NCBI RefSeq assembly: GCF_016863555.1 | Contig: NZ_BOPC01000034.1 | Span: 33,491 to 97,490, forward strand | Length of the DNA stretch: 64,000 nt | Reading direction: 5' to 3' | DNA from: Micromonospora qiuiae | GTDB taxonomy: Bacteria > Actinomycetota > Actinomycetes > Mycobacteriales > Micromonosporaceae | Shown: positions 15,218 through 23,868 of the stretch, piece after piece | Layout: every line of letters begins with the position of its first letter | Position numbering within the stretch: the first letter of the stretch is position 1 | Program-made: the position numbers and the translations under genes | Notes under the pieces: generated by a model | Seen by the model: only the letters and a program-made list of their open reading frames with translations | What the model was told of the DNA's origin: nothing | The model's database searches: none

Positions 15218-16579
15218 ATGACCACACCGATCATGACCGAGGCCGAGCTGCGGGCCGCCGTCGCACGGGAGCTGCCCGGCGTCCGGGCCGACCTGGAGCG
15301 GCTCGTCCGTATTCCCGGCATCGCCTTTGACGGTTTCGATCACGCGCACGTGGAACGGTCCGCCGAGGCGGTGGCCGAGCTGCTGCGCGGCTGCGGGCTC
15401 GACGTGCAGATCGTGCGGGCCGGTGGACAGCCGGCGGTGATCGGCCGGAAGGCGGCGCCGCCCGGGGCACCGACGGTCATGCTCTACGCCCATCACGACG
15501 TGCAGCCGGTCGGAGATCGGACGCTGTGGGACTCCGACCCGTTCGAGCCGGTCGAGCGGGATGGTCGGCTCTACGGTCGGGGAGCCGCCGACGACAAGGC
15601 CGGCATCATGGCGCACGTCGCGGCGCTGCGCGCGTTCGGCGACCAACTGCCGGTCGGCGTGGTGGTGTTCGTCGAGGGCGAGGAGGAGTACGGCTCCGAC
15701 TCGCTGGAGCGGCTGCTCGCCGAGCACCGGGAGGCGATCGCCTCGGACGTCATCGTGATCGCCGACTCGGCCAACTGGGACGTCGGCGTACCGGCGCTGA
15801 CCACGTCGCTGCGCGGCATCGTCAACTGCTTCGTCGAGGTGCGCACCCTGGACCACGCGGTGCACAGCGGCATGTTCGGCGGTCCGGTGCCCGACGCGCT
15901 CATCACCCTGGTCCGGCTGCTCGCCACGCTGCACGACGACGCGGGGAACGTCGCGGTGGCGGGGCTGGTCAGCCGGGAGACCGCCGAGGTCGACTACCCC
16001 GAGTCCCGGTTCCGCGCCGAGGCCGGGCTGGCCCCGGGCACACGGCTGATCGGCACCGGCCGGATCACCGACCGGCTCTGGACCAAGCCGGCGCTGGCGG
16101 TGCTCGGCATCGACGCCCCAACCACGGCGGAGGCAGCGAACGCCCTGGTCCCGGCGGCCAAGGCCAAGCTGAGCGTACGACTGGCGCCGGGCGACGACCC
16201 GACCCGGGCGTACGCGGCGCTGCGCGAGCACCTGGAGCGGCACGTCCCGTGGGGCGCGGAGGTGAGCGTCACCTTCGAGCATGACGGCGCTCCGTGCGTC
16301 ATCGACGCGACCGGGCCGATGTTCGACGCGGCCCGGTCGGCCTTCCGCACCGCCTGGGACGGCACCGACCCGGTGGACATCGGCGTCGGTGGGTCCATTC
16401 CGTTCATCGCCACGTTCCAGGAGATGTTCCCCCGGGCGGCGATCCTGGTGACCGGTGTGGAGGACCCGCACGCCCGGGCGCACGGGCCGAACGAGAGCCT
16501 GCATCTGGGCGAGTTCGCCAAGGTCTGCCTGGCCGAGGCGCTGCTGCTGGCGAAGGTGGCCGAGGTGGGGCGTGGCTGA
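15218..16579 (+). CDS. M20 family metallo-dipeptidase
   Basis: The 453-residue protein has the M20/ArgE/CPG2 signatures: MLYAHHDVQPVGD (zinc ligands His, Asp), GRGAADDKAGIMAHVAALRA, and VVFVEGEEEYGSDSLE with catalytic Glu and metal Glu. A dimerisation domain in the middle contains DHAVHSGMFGGPVPDAL, and the final zinc His is in GVEDPHARAHGPNE. It should hydrolyse dipeptides or related amides in the cytoplasm. The ATG at 15218 was preferred over 15209 because a -10 hexamer sits 7 nt before it. Confidence 0.93.
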   Translation: MTTPIMTEAELRAAVARELPGVRADLERLVRIPGIAFDGFDHAHVERSAEAVAELLRGCGLDVQIVRAGGQPAVIGRKAAPPGAPTVMLYAHHDVQPVGDRTLWDSDPFEPVERDGRLYGRGAADDKAGIMAHVAALRAFGDQLPVGVVVFVEGEEEYGSDSLERLLAEHREAIASDVIVIADSANWDVGVPALTTSLRGIVNCFVEVRTLDHAVHSGMFGGPVPDALITLVRLLATLHDDAGNVAVAGLVSRETAEVDYPESRFRAEAGLAPGTRLIGTGRITDRLWTKPALAVLGIDAPTTAEAANALVPAAKAKLSVRLAPGDDPTRAYAALREHLERHVPWGAEVSVTFEHDGAPCVIDATGPMFDAARSAFRTAWDGTDPVDIGVGGSIPFIATFQEMFPRAAILVTGVEDPHARAHGPNESLHLGEFAKVCLAEALLLAKVAEVGRG

Positions 16580-16616
16580 GCTGGCGGTTTTCGGCGTGTC
16601 GGGCGGAAGCCTGTTG

Positions 16617-16622
16617 TAGCCT
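16617..16622 (+). promoter_or_regulatory. -10 element for leaderless small-protein mRNA
   Basis: TAGCCT lies 7 nt before the ATG at 16630, the same layout as at 15205. Confidence 0.4.
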
Positions 16623-16629
16623 CTCGAAC

Positions 16630-16836
16630 ATGCGTACGAATGAGGTGATGGCCCGCCTGCAGGCCGCCGTCAGTGCACTGGGGGACGTCGATGTCTCCGC
16701 GTGGCCCGAGGACACGCTCAAGGAACAGCTCGGTGAGCTGTCCGCCGCCCTGGTCGCCCTGGACACGTCGCTGTCCCGCATCGCCGAGGAGGTTCGTGCC
16801 CGCGGCCTGCGCGTCGAGGAACCGGTGCCGGCCTGA
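16630..16836 (+). CDS. Small conserved-looking helical protein (68 aa)
   Basis: The product MRTNEVMARLQAAVSALGDV continues as a mostly helical, acidic protein with heptad-like spacing (TLKEQLGELSAALVALDTSL) and ends EEVRARGLRVEEPVPA. It has its own -10 hexamer placed for leaderless translation. I do not recognise a family; the codon use is typical of a real gene. Confidence 0.6.
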   Translation: MRTNEVMARLQAAVSALGDVDVSAWPEDTLKEQLGELSAALVALDTSLSRIAEEVRARGLRVEEPVPA

Positions 16837-16861
16837 CTCCCGTCCCAGACCCCGGCCGGAT

Positions 16862-16917
16862 GTTAAAAGGGGCCCCCTCCTATACACGAGGCGTTAAGAG
16901 GGGGCCCTTCCTTACAC
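16862..16917. repeat. Dispersed GGGGCCC repeat element, copy 1
   Basis: Two GTTAA-led arms, each with a GGGGCCC-type palindrome core and CCTTCCT/CCTCCT, are separated by a TATACACGAGGC spacer. The stop codon of SURF1 on the reverse strand (TAA, 16912-16914) is inside the element. The consensus is given with the other copies at 24310, 38629, 49895, 55783 and 56356. Confidence 0.9.
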
Positions 16918-17712
16918 CTCGGCGGCGCGGTCGCGGGGGCGGTCGTCGGTCACGCCGGCCAGGCGGCGGGCCTCCCGGCGGGCGACCCAGCCGTAGCCGA
17001 AGAGGGTCATCACGGCGAAGATCCACCACTGTACGACGTAGCCGAGGTTCTGCCAGTTGTTGGCGTGCCCGACCGGCACCGCCTTGAAGACCGGGTCGGC
17101 GGCCGGGGTCTGTTCGTCGAGCAGCAGGTAGGCGCCGTGCACCGGGTACGGCAGTTCCCGGGCGAGGTGGTCAAGGGCGATGCGACGGGTCTCCAACCGG
17201 CCGTCGCGCCGGGTCACCCTGCCGGCGCCGCTCTCGCTCACGTGCACCCGCCCCTCGACGGTCACCTCGCCCGCCGGTGCCACCGGCACCTCCGGCTGCG
17301 CCGTCGCCCCGCCGGGTGCGGGCGGAATCCAGCCCCGGTTCACCAGCACGGCGGTGCCGTCGGCCAGCACCAGCGGGGTGACCACCTCGAAGCCGACGTT
17401 CCTGTCGACCGTGCGACCCCGGACCAAAACGACGTGGTCGCTGTCGTACCGGCCGGTCACGGTGACCCGGGTGAAGGTCCGCTCCTCGGCCGGTGGCGGA
17501 CCGACCGTGCCGGGCCCGGCGGCCGGCGCGGGCAACGCGTCGCGCAGCGGCACCGGCGCCATCCGCAGGCCCGCGTCGATGCGTTCGTTGACCGCCGTAC
17601 GACCGTGGTAGCGGTCCAGCTGCCAGTTGCCGAGCAGCACCATGACCGTGGCGGCGACCAGGGTCAGCGCGAGGATGCCCAGCCAGCGTGGCGTCAGCAG
17701 GAACCGGTACAC
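16912..17712 (-). CDS. SURF1 family cytochrome oxidase assembly protein
   Basis: The GTG at 17712 gives VYRFLLTPRWLGILALTLVA, the usual actinobacterial SURF1 N-terminus, and a -10 TAACCT lies 7 nt upstream. The 266-residue protein has a first transmembrane helix (about 12-30) followed by NWQLDRYHGRTAVNE. The middle domain includes GRYDSDHVVLVRGRTVD and VLVNRGWIPP, both family signatures. Then come NNWQNLGYVVQWWIFAVMTLFGYGW as the second helix and a basic tail. It aids assembly of aa3-type cytochrome oxidase. The stop codon lies in a dispersed repeat. Confidence 0.93.
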   Translation of the reverse strand: MYRFLLTPRWLGILALTLVAATVMVLLGNWQLDRYHGRTAVNERIDAGLRMAPVPLRDALPAPAAGPGTVGPPPAEERTFTRVTVTGRYDSDHVVLVRGRTVDRNVGFEVVTPLVLADGTAVLVNRGWIPPAPGGATAQPEVPVAPAGEVTVEGRVHVSESGAGRVTRRDGRLETRRIALDHLARELPYPVHGAYLLLDEQTPAADPVFKAVPVGHANNWQNLGYVVQWWIFAVMTLFGYGWVARREARRLAGVTDDRPRDRAAEV

Positions 17713-17719
17713 ACCTGCG

Positions 17720-17725
17720 AGGTTA
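17720..17725 (-). promoter_or_regulatory. -10 element for leaderless SURF1 mRNA
   Basis: On the reverse strand TAACCT is followed by 7 nt and the GTG start at 17712. Confidence 0.4.
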
Positions 17726-17894
17726 CCGCTGTGGCCGTCGCCACGCCGATCGGGCGGCCGCGCGCCGGTGTGGGAGGGGGACCGGGCGGCTGTGGGAGGG
17801 GGACCGGGCGGCGCGACCGCATCGCGAGGGTCGGCTATCGTCACGCGGGCGGAGCGCGCCGACGGTCGGCACGCCGTCCGCTCGCGAGGAGTCG

Positions 17895-19340
17895 ATGATG
17901 ACCGTCGTGCCGCGTCTGGTGCTCAGCGCTCCCTCCTCCGGACACGGCAAGAACGCCTTGGCGATCGGCCTGCTCGCCGCACTCGCTGACCGAGGGCTGG
18001 AGGTGGCCGGGTTCAAGGTCGGGCCGGACCAGGTCGATGCGGCCTATCTCGGGCTCGCCGCCGGCCGGCCCGGGCGCACCCTGGATCCGCGGCTGGTGGG
18101 CACCGAACGGCTCGCCCCGCTGCTGTTGCACGGCGCGGCCGGGACCGGCCTGGCGGTGGTGCAGGGCAGCATGGGCCTTTACGACAGCCTCACCGGCCGC
18201 TGCGAGACCGAGTCGACCGCCGCGGTGGCCACCGCGCTGCGCAGCCCGGTCGTGCTGGTCGTCGATGTCGCCGCGATGGGTCAGTCGGTGGCCGCCCTGG
18301 TGCACGGCTTCCGAGCGTACGACGAGCAACTGTGGCTCGGCGGGGTGATCCTCAACCGGGTCGCCTCCGCCCGGCACGAGGCGCTGCTGCGCGAGGCGCT
18401 CGACGATATCGGCGTGCCGGTCTACGGCGCGCTGCGCCGCCAGGATCTGCCCTCGGTGCTGCCGGCACGCCGGCACGGGGTGGTGCCCGTGCTCGCCGGG
18501 GCCGGCGAGGCCACCCGGGCGGTACGCCGCCTGGGCGAGGCGGTGACCGCCACCGTGGACCTGGACCGGCTGCTCGGGTTGGCCAACTCCGCCCCGCCGC
18601 TGGGCGGGCAGCCGTGGTCGCCGGAGCCGCCGTCGGGCCTTCCCGTCGGTGCCGCTGGGCCGATCGTGGCGGTGGTCGGCGGACCGGGGGGCAGCTTCGG
18701 CCACGTCGAGGCGACCGAGTTGCTGCGGGCCGCCGGTGCGCAGGTGGTGACCCTCGACCCGTTCGCCGACGAGGTGCTGCCGGCCGGCACCCGGGCGCTG
18801 GTGGTCGGTGGTGCTCTGCCGGAGTCGTACGTCGAGCAGCTTTCCGCCAACCGCCGGCTCTGCATCGCCGTCGCCGAGCTGGCGCGGACCGGCCGTCCGG
18901 TGGTCGCCGAGGGCGCCGGTCTGCTCTGGTTGGCCCGGGAGGTGGACGGGCTGCCCATGTGCGGCGTGCTCGACGCGATCGGCAGCATCCGCGACGGCCT
19001 GGTCGTCGGGTACCGGGACGCGATCGCCCAGAGCGACAGCGTGATCGTCAGGCGGGGCGAGGTGGTCACCGGGCACAAGGAGCACCGGACGGTGCTCAGC
19101 CCTCGGGGCGGGCAGCGGCCGGCGTGGAGTTGGCCGGGCGGGGCGCCGGAGGGGTTCGTCTGGCGTGGGGTGCAGGCCTCGCAGCTCGTGTCGCACTGGG
19201 CCGCGTACCCGCGGTTCGCGCAGCGGCTGGTGGCCGCAGCGGTGGCCGAGCCGGTGCCGATCCCGACCGGTGCGGACCAGGCAGCCGAGGTCACGCCGAC
19301 CAGCCCGGCCGAGGTGGGGTCGGCCGGGCCGTCGGCGTGA
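17895..19340 (+). CDS. CbiA/CobB-family protein with degenerate active-site motifs
   Basis: The start ATG at 17895 has GAGGAG upstream. The 481 residues align with cobyrinate a,c-diamide synthase along their length: N-terminal synthetase domain, GVILNRVASARHEALL, GALRRQDLP, and a glutaminase-like domain ending in ASQLVSHWAAYPRFAQRL. Key positions differ from the family. The P-loop is SSGHGKN (Asn20 in place of Ser/Thr), DYIDP reads DQVDA, EGVMGLYD reads QGSMGLYD, and the nucleophile motif AECGG reads AEGAG (residues 338-342), so the glutaminase Cys is absent. It is probably not an active amidase. It may be a repurposed paralogue, with a true CbiA elsewhere. Confidence 0.85.
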   Translation: MMTVVPRLVLSAPSSGHGKNALAIGLLAALADRGLEVAGFKVGPDQVDAAYLGLAAGRPGRTLDPRLVGTERLAPLLLHGAAGTGLAVVQGSMGLYDSLTGRCETESTAAVATALRSPVVLVVDVAAMGQSVAALVHGFRAYDEQLWLGGVILNRVASARHEALLREALDDIGVPVYGALRRQDLPSVLPARRHGVVPVLAGAGEATRAVRRLGEAVTATVDLDRLLGLANSAPPLGGQPWSPEPPSGLPVGAAGPIVAVVGGPGGSFGHVEATELLRAAGAQVVTLDPFADEVLPAGTRALVVGGALPESYVEQLSANRRLCIAVAELARTGRPVVAEGAGLLWLAREVDGLPMCGVLDAIGSIRDGLVVGYRDAIAQSDSVIVRRGEVVTGHKEHRTVLSPRGGQRPAWSWPGGAPEGFVWRGVQASQLVSHWAAYPRFAQRLVAAAVAEPVPIPTGADQAAEVTPTSPAEVGSAGPSA

Positions 19341-19368
19341 ACTCACGAGGCGCGGTAGGGCGGGCGGG

Positions 19369-21501
19369 TCAGCCGACTATCCGGTCCGACGGAGGGGTGA
19401 AGTCCCGGACCGGTCTTTTCTTGAGCGCGTCGCGGAGCGTGTTCGCGACCGCCGCGATCGGGACCTCCGACTGGCCGTCACCGACGGCGTTGAACGGGTT
19501 GTCCGGGTCGGCGATGAAGCTCGCCGCCGCCAGTTCCGGCGTGTAGCCGACGAACCAGGCCGACCGGGTGCTGTCGGTGGTACCCGTCTTGCCGGCCACC
19601 GGGCGGCCCACCGTGCCGCGGACGCTGTCCGCGGTCGACCAGCCGCCGCAGCCGCCCTTGGCCGGGCTGTCGCCGGTGGGGCAGCGCGCGGCGTCGGTCG
19701 CGGCGCGCGCGGCATCGGCGCTGACCACCTGGCGGCAGCGGGGTTTGGCGACCTCCCGCTCGATGCCTCCGGCGGTGGTGTACGTGGCCGGCGTGCCGTC
19801 CCGGTTGTAGATCGCGGAGACCGGCATCGCCTCGCAGTACCGCCCCTCGGCGGCGACGGCGGCGTACGCGTTGGCCATCTCCAGCGGGGTGGCGTCCGAG
19901 ACGCCCAGCGTGAACGCGCCCCACTTGTTGGCCTTCGACGGGGAGGCGTGTTCCCGGTCCACGTCGGTACGCCAGCGCAACCCCAACTGCTCGGCGAGGC
20001 GTACCGCCTTCTCTGCCCCGACCTGCTCCTCCAGCCAGACGAAGTAGGTGTTGACGGACTTGCCGAAGCCGGACCACATGGTCTGCGGGCCGCTCATCGC
20101 GCCGCTGGCGTTGGTCGGCGCCCAGCCGTCGTAGATCTCCGACTGGTACCGGTGCGGCGCGTTGAAGGTGGTGTTCAGGGTCATCCCGGAGTCCAGCGCG
20201 GCCAGCATGGGAAACATCTTGAACGTCGACCCGGCCTGGTAGCCCGGCAGGTCGCCACCGCCCATCAGGGGTGCCACGGTGTTCGGGTAGTTGGCGCGCA
20301 CGTTGGGCCCGGCCTCGGGGTTGGAGCTGAGCGGGTTCTCGTCCACCTCCAGTGAGTAGGTGCGGTTCACCGCCATTGCCTTCACCCGCCCGGTGCCCGG
20401 TTCGACGACCGCGATCCCGTTGGCGAAGGGGCTGCCGGTGTTGCCCTCGGTGCCGACGTTCTGCTCCGCCACCTTCTGGATCTTCGGGTCCATGCCGAGC
20501 ACGATGCGATAGCCGCCGCGGCGCAGTTTGTCCATCCGTTCCAGCCGGTTCTCCCCGAACGCGGGCTGCGCGCTCCACCAGTTCTTCAGGTAGTCGCAGA
20601 GGAAGCCCCAGCTGTTCCACTTCTCTCCCACGGCAGCGCAGTCGTTGGGCGGGTAGCTCAGCTTGAGTCGGATCGGCTCGGTCTTCGCCGCCGCCGCCGA
20701 GTCCGGCGACAGGTAGCCGAGCCGCGTCATGTTGTCCAGCACGTAGTTGCGGCGTTCGGTGGCCTCTTTCTGGTCCGAGCTGGCCGGGTCGTACTGCGAC
20801 GGCGACTTCACCAGCCCGGCGAGGGTGGCCGCCTCGACCGGGGTGAGTTCCTTCGGGGTCTTGGAGAAGAAGATCTCGCTGGCGGCGTAGATGCCGTACG
20901 CCCGGTGCCCGAAGTACGCCGAGTTGAGGTAGCGCTCCAGGACCTCCTCCTTGCTCAACTCCTTCTCCAGGTCGACCGCCATGCGCATCTCCTTGATCTT
21001 TCGGAGCGGGGTCTGCGCGGTGGCCTCCTGCACCTCTCGTGGGCTGGTGGCGCTGTCCCGCAACGCCATCCGGACGTACTGCATGGTCAGCGTGGAGGCG
21101 CCCTGGGAGACGCCGCTGGAGCGGGCGTTGGCCACGAAGGCGCGGGCGACGCCCTTCGGGTCGACACCGTGGTGCTGGTAGAAGCGGTTGTCCTCGGCGG
21201 CGACGATGGCCTGCTGCATGTGGGGAGAGATGTCGATCAGCTTCGTGTACTGCCGGTACTCCTCGTAGAACATGGTCAGCACGGTCCGGCCGTCGGGTGC
21301 GTACAGATAGGAGGTCTCGGCGGGCATGGCGCTGGCCAGCAGCCTGGTCTTGCTCTCCACGGCGTGCGTGGTGGCCTTCGCGCCGATGCCGGTGAGGGCG
21401 ACCACGGGGTACGCGACGGCGGCGACCACGATGCCGGCGATGAGCCCGGCACGGAGGAGAGGAACGAGACGACCAGCGGCAGCAAGGGGTCGATTGCTCA
21501 C
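19369..21501 (-). CDS. Class A penicillin-binding protein (transglycosylase/transpeptidase)
   Basis: The 710-residue protein has a short cytoplasmic N-terminus and a membrane anchor (about 14-37). The GT51 transglycosylase domain contains AAEDNRFYQHHGVD (Glu103), QGASTLTMQYVR and GLVKSPSQYDP. The transpeptidase domain has nucleophile Ser425 in AGSTFKMF, KSVNTYF as the SxN box, and GKTGTTD (Lys638) as the KTG box. It polymerises lipid II and cross-links peptidoglycan outside the membrane. It starts with GTG behind a TAACTT hexamer. It interrupts the cobalamin genes on the opposite strand, and no PASTA repeats follow. Confidence 0.95.
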   Translation of the reverse strand: MSNRPLAAAGRLVPLLRAGLIAGIVVAAVAYPVVALTGIGAKATTHAVESKTRLLASAMPAETSYLYAPDGRTVLTMFYEEYRQYTKLIDISPHMQQAIVAAEDNRFYQHHGVDPKGVARAFVANARSSGVSQGASTLTMQYVRMALRDSATSPREVQEATAQTPLRKIKEMRMAVDLEKELSKEEVLERYLNSAYFGHRAYGIYAASEIFFSKTPKELTPVEAATLAGLVKSPSQYDPASSDQKEATERRNYVLDNMTRLGYLSPDSAAAAKTEPIRLKLSYPPNDCAAVGEKWNSWGFLCDYLKNWWSAQPAFGENRLERMDKLRRGGYRIVLGMDPKIQKVAEQNVGTEGNTGSPFANGIAVVEPGTGRVKAMAVNRTYSLEVDENPLSSNPEAGPNVRANYPNTVAPLMGGGDLPGYQAGSTFKMFPMLAALDSGMTLNTTFNAPHRYQSEIYDGWAPTNASGAMSGPQTMWSGFGKSVNTYFVWLEEQVGAEKAVRLAEQLGLRWRTDVDREHASPSKANKWGAFTLGVSDATPLEMANAYAAVAAEGRYCEAMPVSAIYNRDGTPATYTTAGGIEREVAKPRCRQVVSADAARAATDAARCPTGDSPAKGGCGGWSTADSVRGTVGRPVAGKTGTTDSTRSAWFVGYTPELAAASFIADPDNPFNAVGDGQSEVPIAAVANTLRDALKKRPVRDFTPPSDRIVG

Positions 21502-21507
21502 ACCGCC

Positions 21508-21513
21508 AAGTTA
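21508..21513 (-). promoter_or_regulatory. -10 element for leaderless PBP mRNA
   Basis: On the reverse strand TAACTT is followed by 6 nt and the GTG at 21501. Confidence 0.35.
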
Positions 21514-21622
21514 TGACATTTCCGATTCTTCCATGAGAAATACTCATGAAGTGATCGGTGGTGATGCGGCCCACCCCCGACGCGACTGTCCCCCGCGCCG
21601 GCTTCCCGGCAGGATCGCGGTC

Positions 21623-22747
21623 ATGCACGCTCAGTCGACCGGAGCCCCCGCCGCCTCGCCGGCCGAGCCGGATCCCGGCGCCGACACGCGGGCGGGCCAC
21701 GATCTGGTCGATCTCGCCCACCACGGCGACGCGGAGGTGGGCGAGGGCCTGGTCGACCTCGCCGTCAACGTGCGGCGCGCCCCCATGCCGAGCTGGCTGG
21801 CCGAGCCGATCACGGCATCGCTCGCCAACCTCGCGGCGTACCCGGACCCCCGGCCGGCGCGGGCCGCTGTCGCCGCCCGGCACGGCCGGCCGCCGGCCGA
21901 GGTGCTGCTGACCGCCGGTGCCGCCGAGGGCTTCGTGCTGCTCGCCCAGGCGCTGCGCGGGGCCTGCCGGCCGGTGGTGGTGCACCCGCAGTTCACCGAG
22001 CCGGAGGCCGCGCTGCGGGCAGCGGGACACACCGTCGAGCGGGTGCTGCTCGACCCGGCGGACGGATTCCGGCTGCACCCGGATCGCATCCCCGCCGACG
22101 CCGACCTGGTCATGATCGGCAACCCGACCAATCCCACCTCGGTGCTGCACCCCGCCGCCGACCTGGCGGCCCTCGCCCGACCGGGTCGGGTGCTGGTCGT
22201 CGACGAGGCGTTCGCCGACACCACCTGCGCGCCCGGCGTACCGGGTGAACCCGAGTCACTGGCGGCCCGGCGGGACCTGCCCGGACTGTTGGTCGTGCGC
22301 AGCCTCACCAAGACCTGGGGGTTGGCCGGGCTGCGGATCGGCTACCTGCTCGGCGAGGCCGCGCTGCTGGAGCGGCTGGCCGCCGTACAGCCGCTCTGGG
22401 CGGTCGGCACGCCGGCCCTGGCCGCCGCGACCGCCTGCGCCGGCCCCGAGGCGGTCCGGGCCGAGCGCGCCATCGCCGCGCGACTCGCGGCCGACCGCGA
22501 CCACCTGGTGGCCCGGCTCTCGGCCCTGCCCGGGGTACGCGTCGCCGGCCGCCCGGCCAGCGCGTTCGTGCTGATCCACCGGCCCGGCGCCGACCGGGTA
22601 CGCGCCGAGCTGCGCCGACGCGGCTGGGCGGTACGCCGGGGCGACACGTTCCCCGGCCTCGGCCCGGACTGGCTGCGCATCGCGGTGCGGGACCGGGCGA
22701 CCACCGACGCGTTCATTGCGGTGCTGACCGAGACCCTGGGAGTGTGA
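21623..22747 (+). CDS. cobC: CobC-type PLP aminotransferase/threonine-phosphate decarboxylase-like
   Basis: The 374-residue fold type I PLP enzyme resembles histidinol-phosphate aminotransferases: LLTAGAAEGFVLLAQAL, IGNPTNPTSVLHP, VLVVDEAFADTT, VRSLTKTWGLAGLRIGYLLG (PLP lysine in SLTKTW), and a C-terminal WLRIAVRDR. Its position directly before cobT (1 bp overlap, TGATG) and near cbiB supports the CobC role, making the aminopropanol phosphate linker. No separate L-threonine kinase is seen here. CAGGAT lies 7 nt before the ATG. Confidence 0.85.
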   Translation: MHAQSTGAPAASPAEPDPGADTRAGHDLVDLAHHGDAEVGEGLVDLAVNVRRAPMPSWLAEPITASLANLAAYPDPRPARAAVAARHGRPPAEVLLTAGAAEGFVLLAQALRGACRPVVVHPQFTEPEAALRAAGHTVERVLLDPADGFRLHPDRIPADADLVMIGNPTNPTSVLHPAADLAALARPGRVLVVDEAFADTTCAPGVPGEPESLAARRDLPGLLVVRSLTKTWGLAGLRIGYLLGEAALLERLAAVQPLWAVGTPALAAATACAGPEAVRAERAIAARLAADRDHLVARLSALPGVRVAGRPASAFVLIHRPGADRVRAELRRRGWAVRRGDTFPGLGPDWLRIAVRDRATTDAFIAVLTETLGV

Positions 22748-23868
22748 TGCTGGAGACCACGATCGCGGAGATCGCTCCGCTCGACGAGCCGTCGATGACC
22801 GCGGCCCGGCTGTGGCAGGCCCGGCTGACGAAGCCGGCCGGCTCACTCGGTGCCCTGGAGGAGCTCTCCGTACGCCTCGCCGGCCTGGCGGGTGCCAGCC
22901 CGCCGCCGCTGCCCACCCCGGCCGCCTTGGCGATCTTCGCCGGGGACCACGGCGTGCACGCCCAGCGGGTCACCGGATGGCCGCAGGAGGTCACCGCCCA
23001 GATGGTCGGCAACTTCCTGGCCGGCGGCGCGGTGGTCAACGCGTTCGCCCGGCAGGCCGGTGCCACGGTGACCGTGGTCGACGTCGGGGTGGCCACCCCG
23101 CTGCCCCAGCCCGAAGGCGACCCGGGCGACCCGGCCGAGCCGGCCGGTCCGGGCGACGTGGGCGACCCGGCCGGTCCGGGGGCGCCCCGGCTGGTCAGCG
23201 CCGTCGTCCGCCGGGGCACCCGGGACATGACCGGCACCGCCGCACTGACCCGCGACGAGACACGAACGGCGGTCGAGATCGGCATCCGGATCGCCGGGGA
23301 ACTGATCGACGCCGGGGCGGGCATCCTGCTCACCGGCGACATGGGCATCGCCAACACCACTCCCGCCGCCGCGCTGATCGCCGCGTTCACCGGGGTCGAG
23401 GCCGCCGAGGCGACCGGCCGGGGCACCGGGGTCGACGACCCGACGTACCAGCACAAGATCGAGGTGGTGCGGACCGCGCTGCGCCGGCACCACCCCGACC
23501 CGGCGGACCCGCTCGGTGTGCTGGCCGCCGTCGGTGGCCTGGAGCACGCCGCGCTGACCGGGCTGATCCTCGGCGCTGCGGCGCGTCGCGTACCGGTGCT
23601 GCTGGACGGGGTGATCGCGGTCGCCGCCGCGCTCGCCGCAGTGGCCTTCGCCCCCGACGCGGTCGGCGCGATGATCGCCGGTCACCGGTCCGCCGAGCCG
23701 GGTGCGGCCGTCGCGCTGCGGCGGCTCGGCCTCACCCCGCTCATCGATCTCGGGCTGCGGCTCGGCGAGGGCACCGGCGCACTGCTCGCCCTGCCGGTGG
23801 TCACCGGCGCGGTCCGGGTCCTGCACGAGGTGGCCACCTTCGACTCCGCCGGGGTGGTCGAAAAGTGA
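22747..23868 (+). CDS. cobT: Nicotinate-nucleotide--dimethylbenzimidazole phosphoribosyltransferase
   Basis: The 373-residue enzyme makes alpha-ribazole phosphate for the lower ligand of B12. Family signatures are LTKPAGSLGALEELSVRLA, IFAGDHGVHAQRVTGWPQEVT, LLTGDMGIANTTPAAALIA, and LGLTPLIDLGLRLGEGTGA with the catalytic Glu. A low-complexity Gly/Asp/Pro loop (about residues 122-144, repeating GDP and GPG) is inserted before SAVVRRGTRDM. It overlaps cobC by one base at its start and the next gene by 4 bp (GTGA). Confidence 0.95.
   Translation: MLETTIAEIAPLDEPSMTAARLWQARLTKPAGSLGALEELSVRLAGLAGASPPPLPTPAALAIFAGDHGVHAQRVTGWPQEVTAQMVGNFLAGGAVVNAFARQAGATVTVVDVGVATPLPQPEGDPGDPAEPAGPGDVGDPAGPGAPRLVSAVVRRGTRDMTGTAALTRDETRTAVEIGIRIAGELIDAGAGILLTGDMGIANTTPAAALIAAFTGVEAAEATGRGTGVDDPTYQHKIEVVRTALRRHHPDPADPLGVLAAVGGLEHAALTGLILGAAARRVPVLLDGVIAVAAALAAVAFAPDAVGAMIAGHRSAEPGAAVALRRLGLTPLIDLGLRLGEGTGALLALPVVTGAVRVLHEVATFDSAGVVEK

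Noticed and set aside
19478..22150. 890-codon reverse-strand frame overlapping the PBP and cobC genes
   Set aside because: It shares the PBP strand but not its frame, whose motifs (Ser425, KTG) are clear; the translation is Arg/Gly/His repeats.
22812..23862. Long forward frame running into the siroheme synthase gene from inside cobT
   Set aside because: The upstream part is the cobT gene in another frame. The real start is the GTG at 23865 with the NAD motif just after it.
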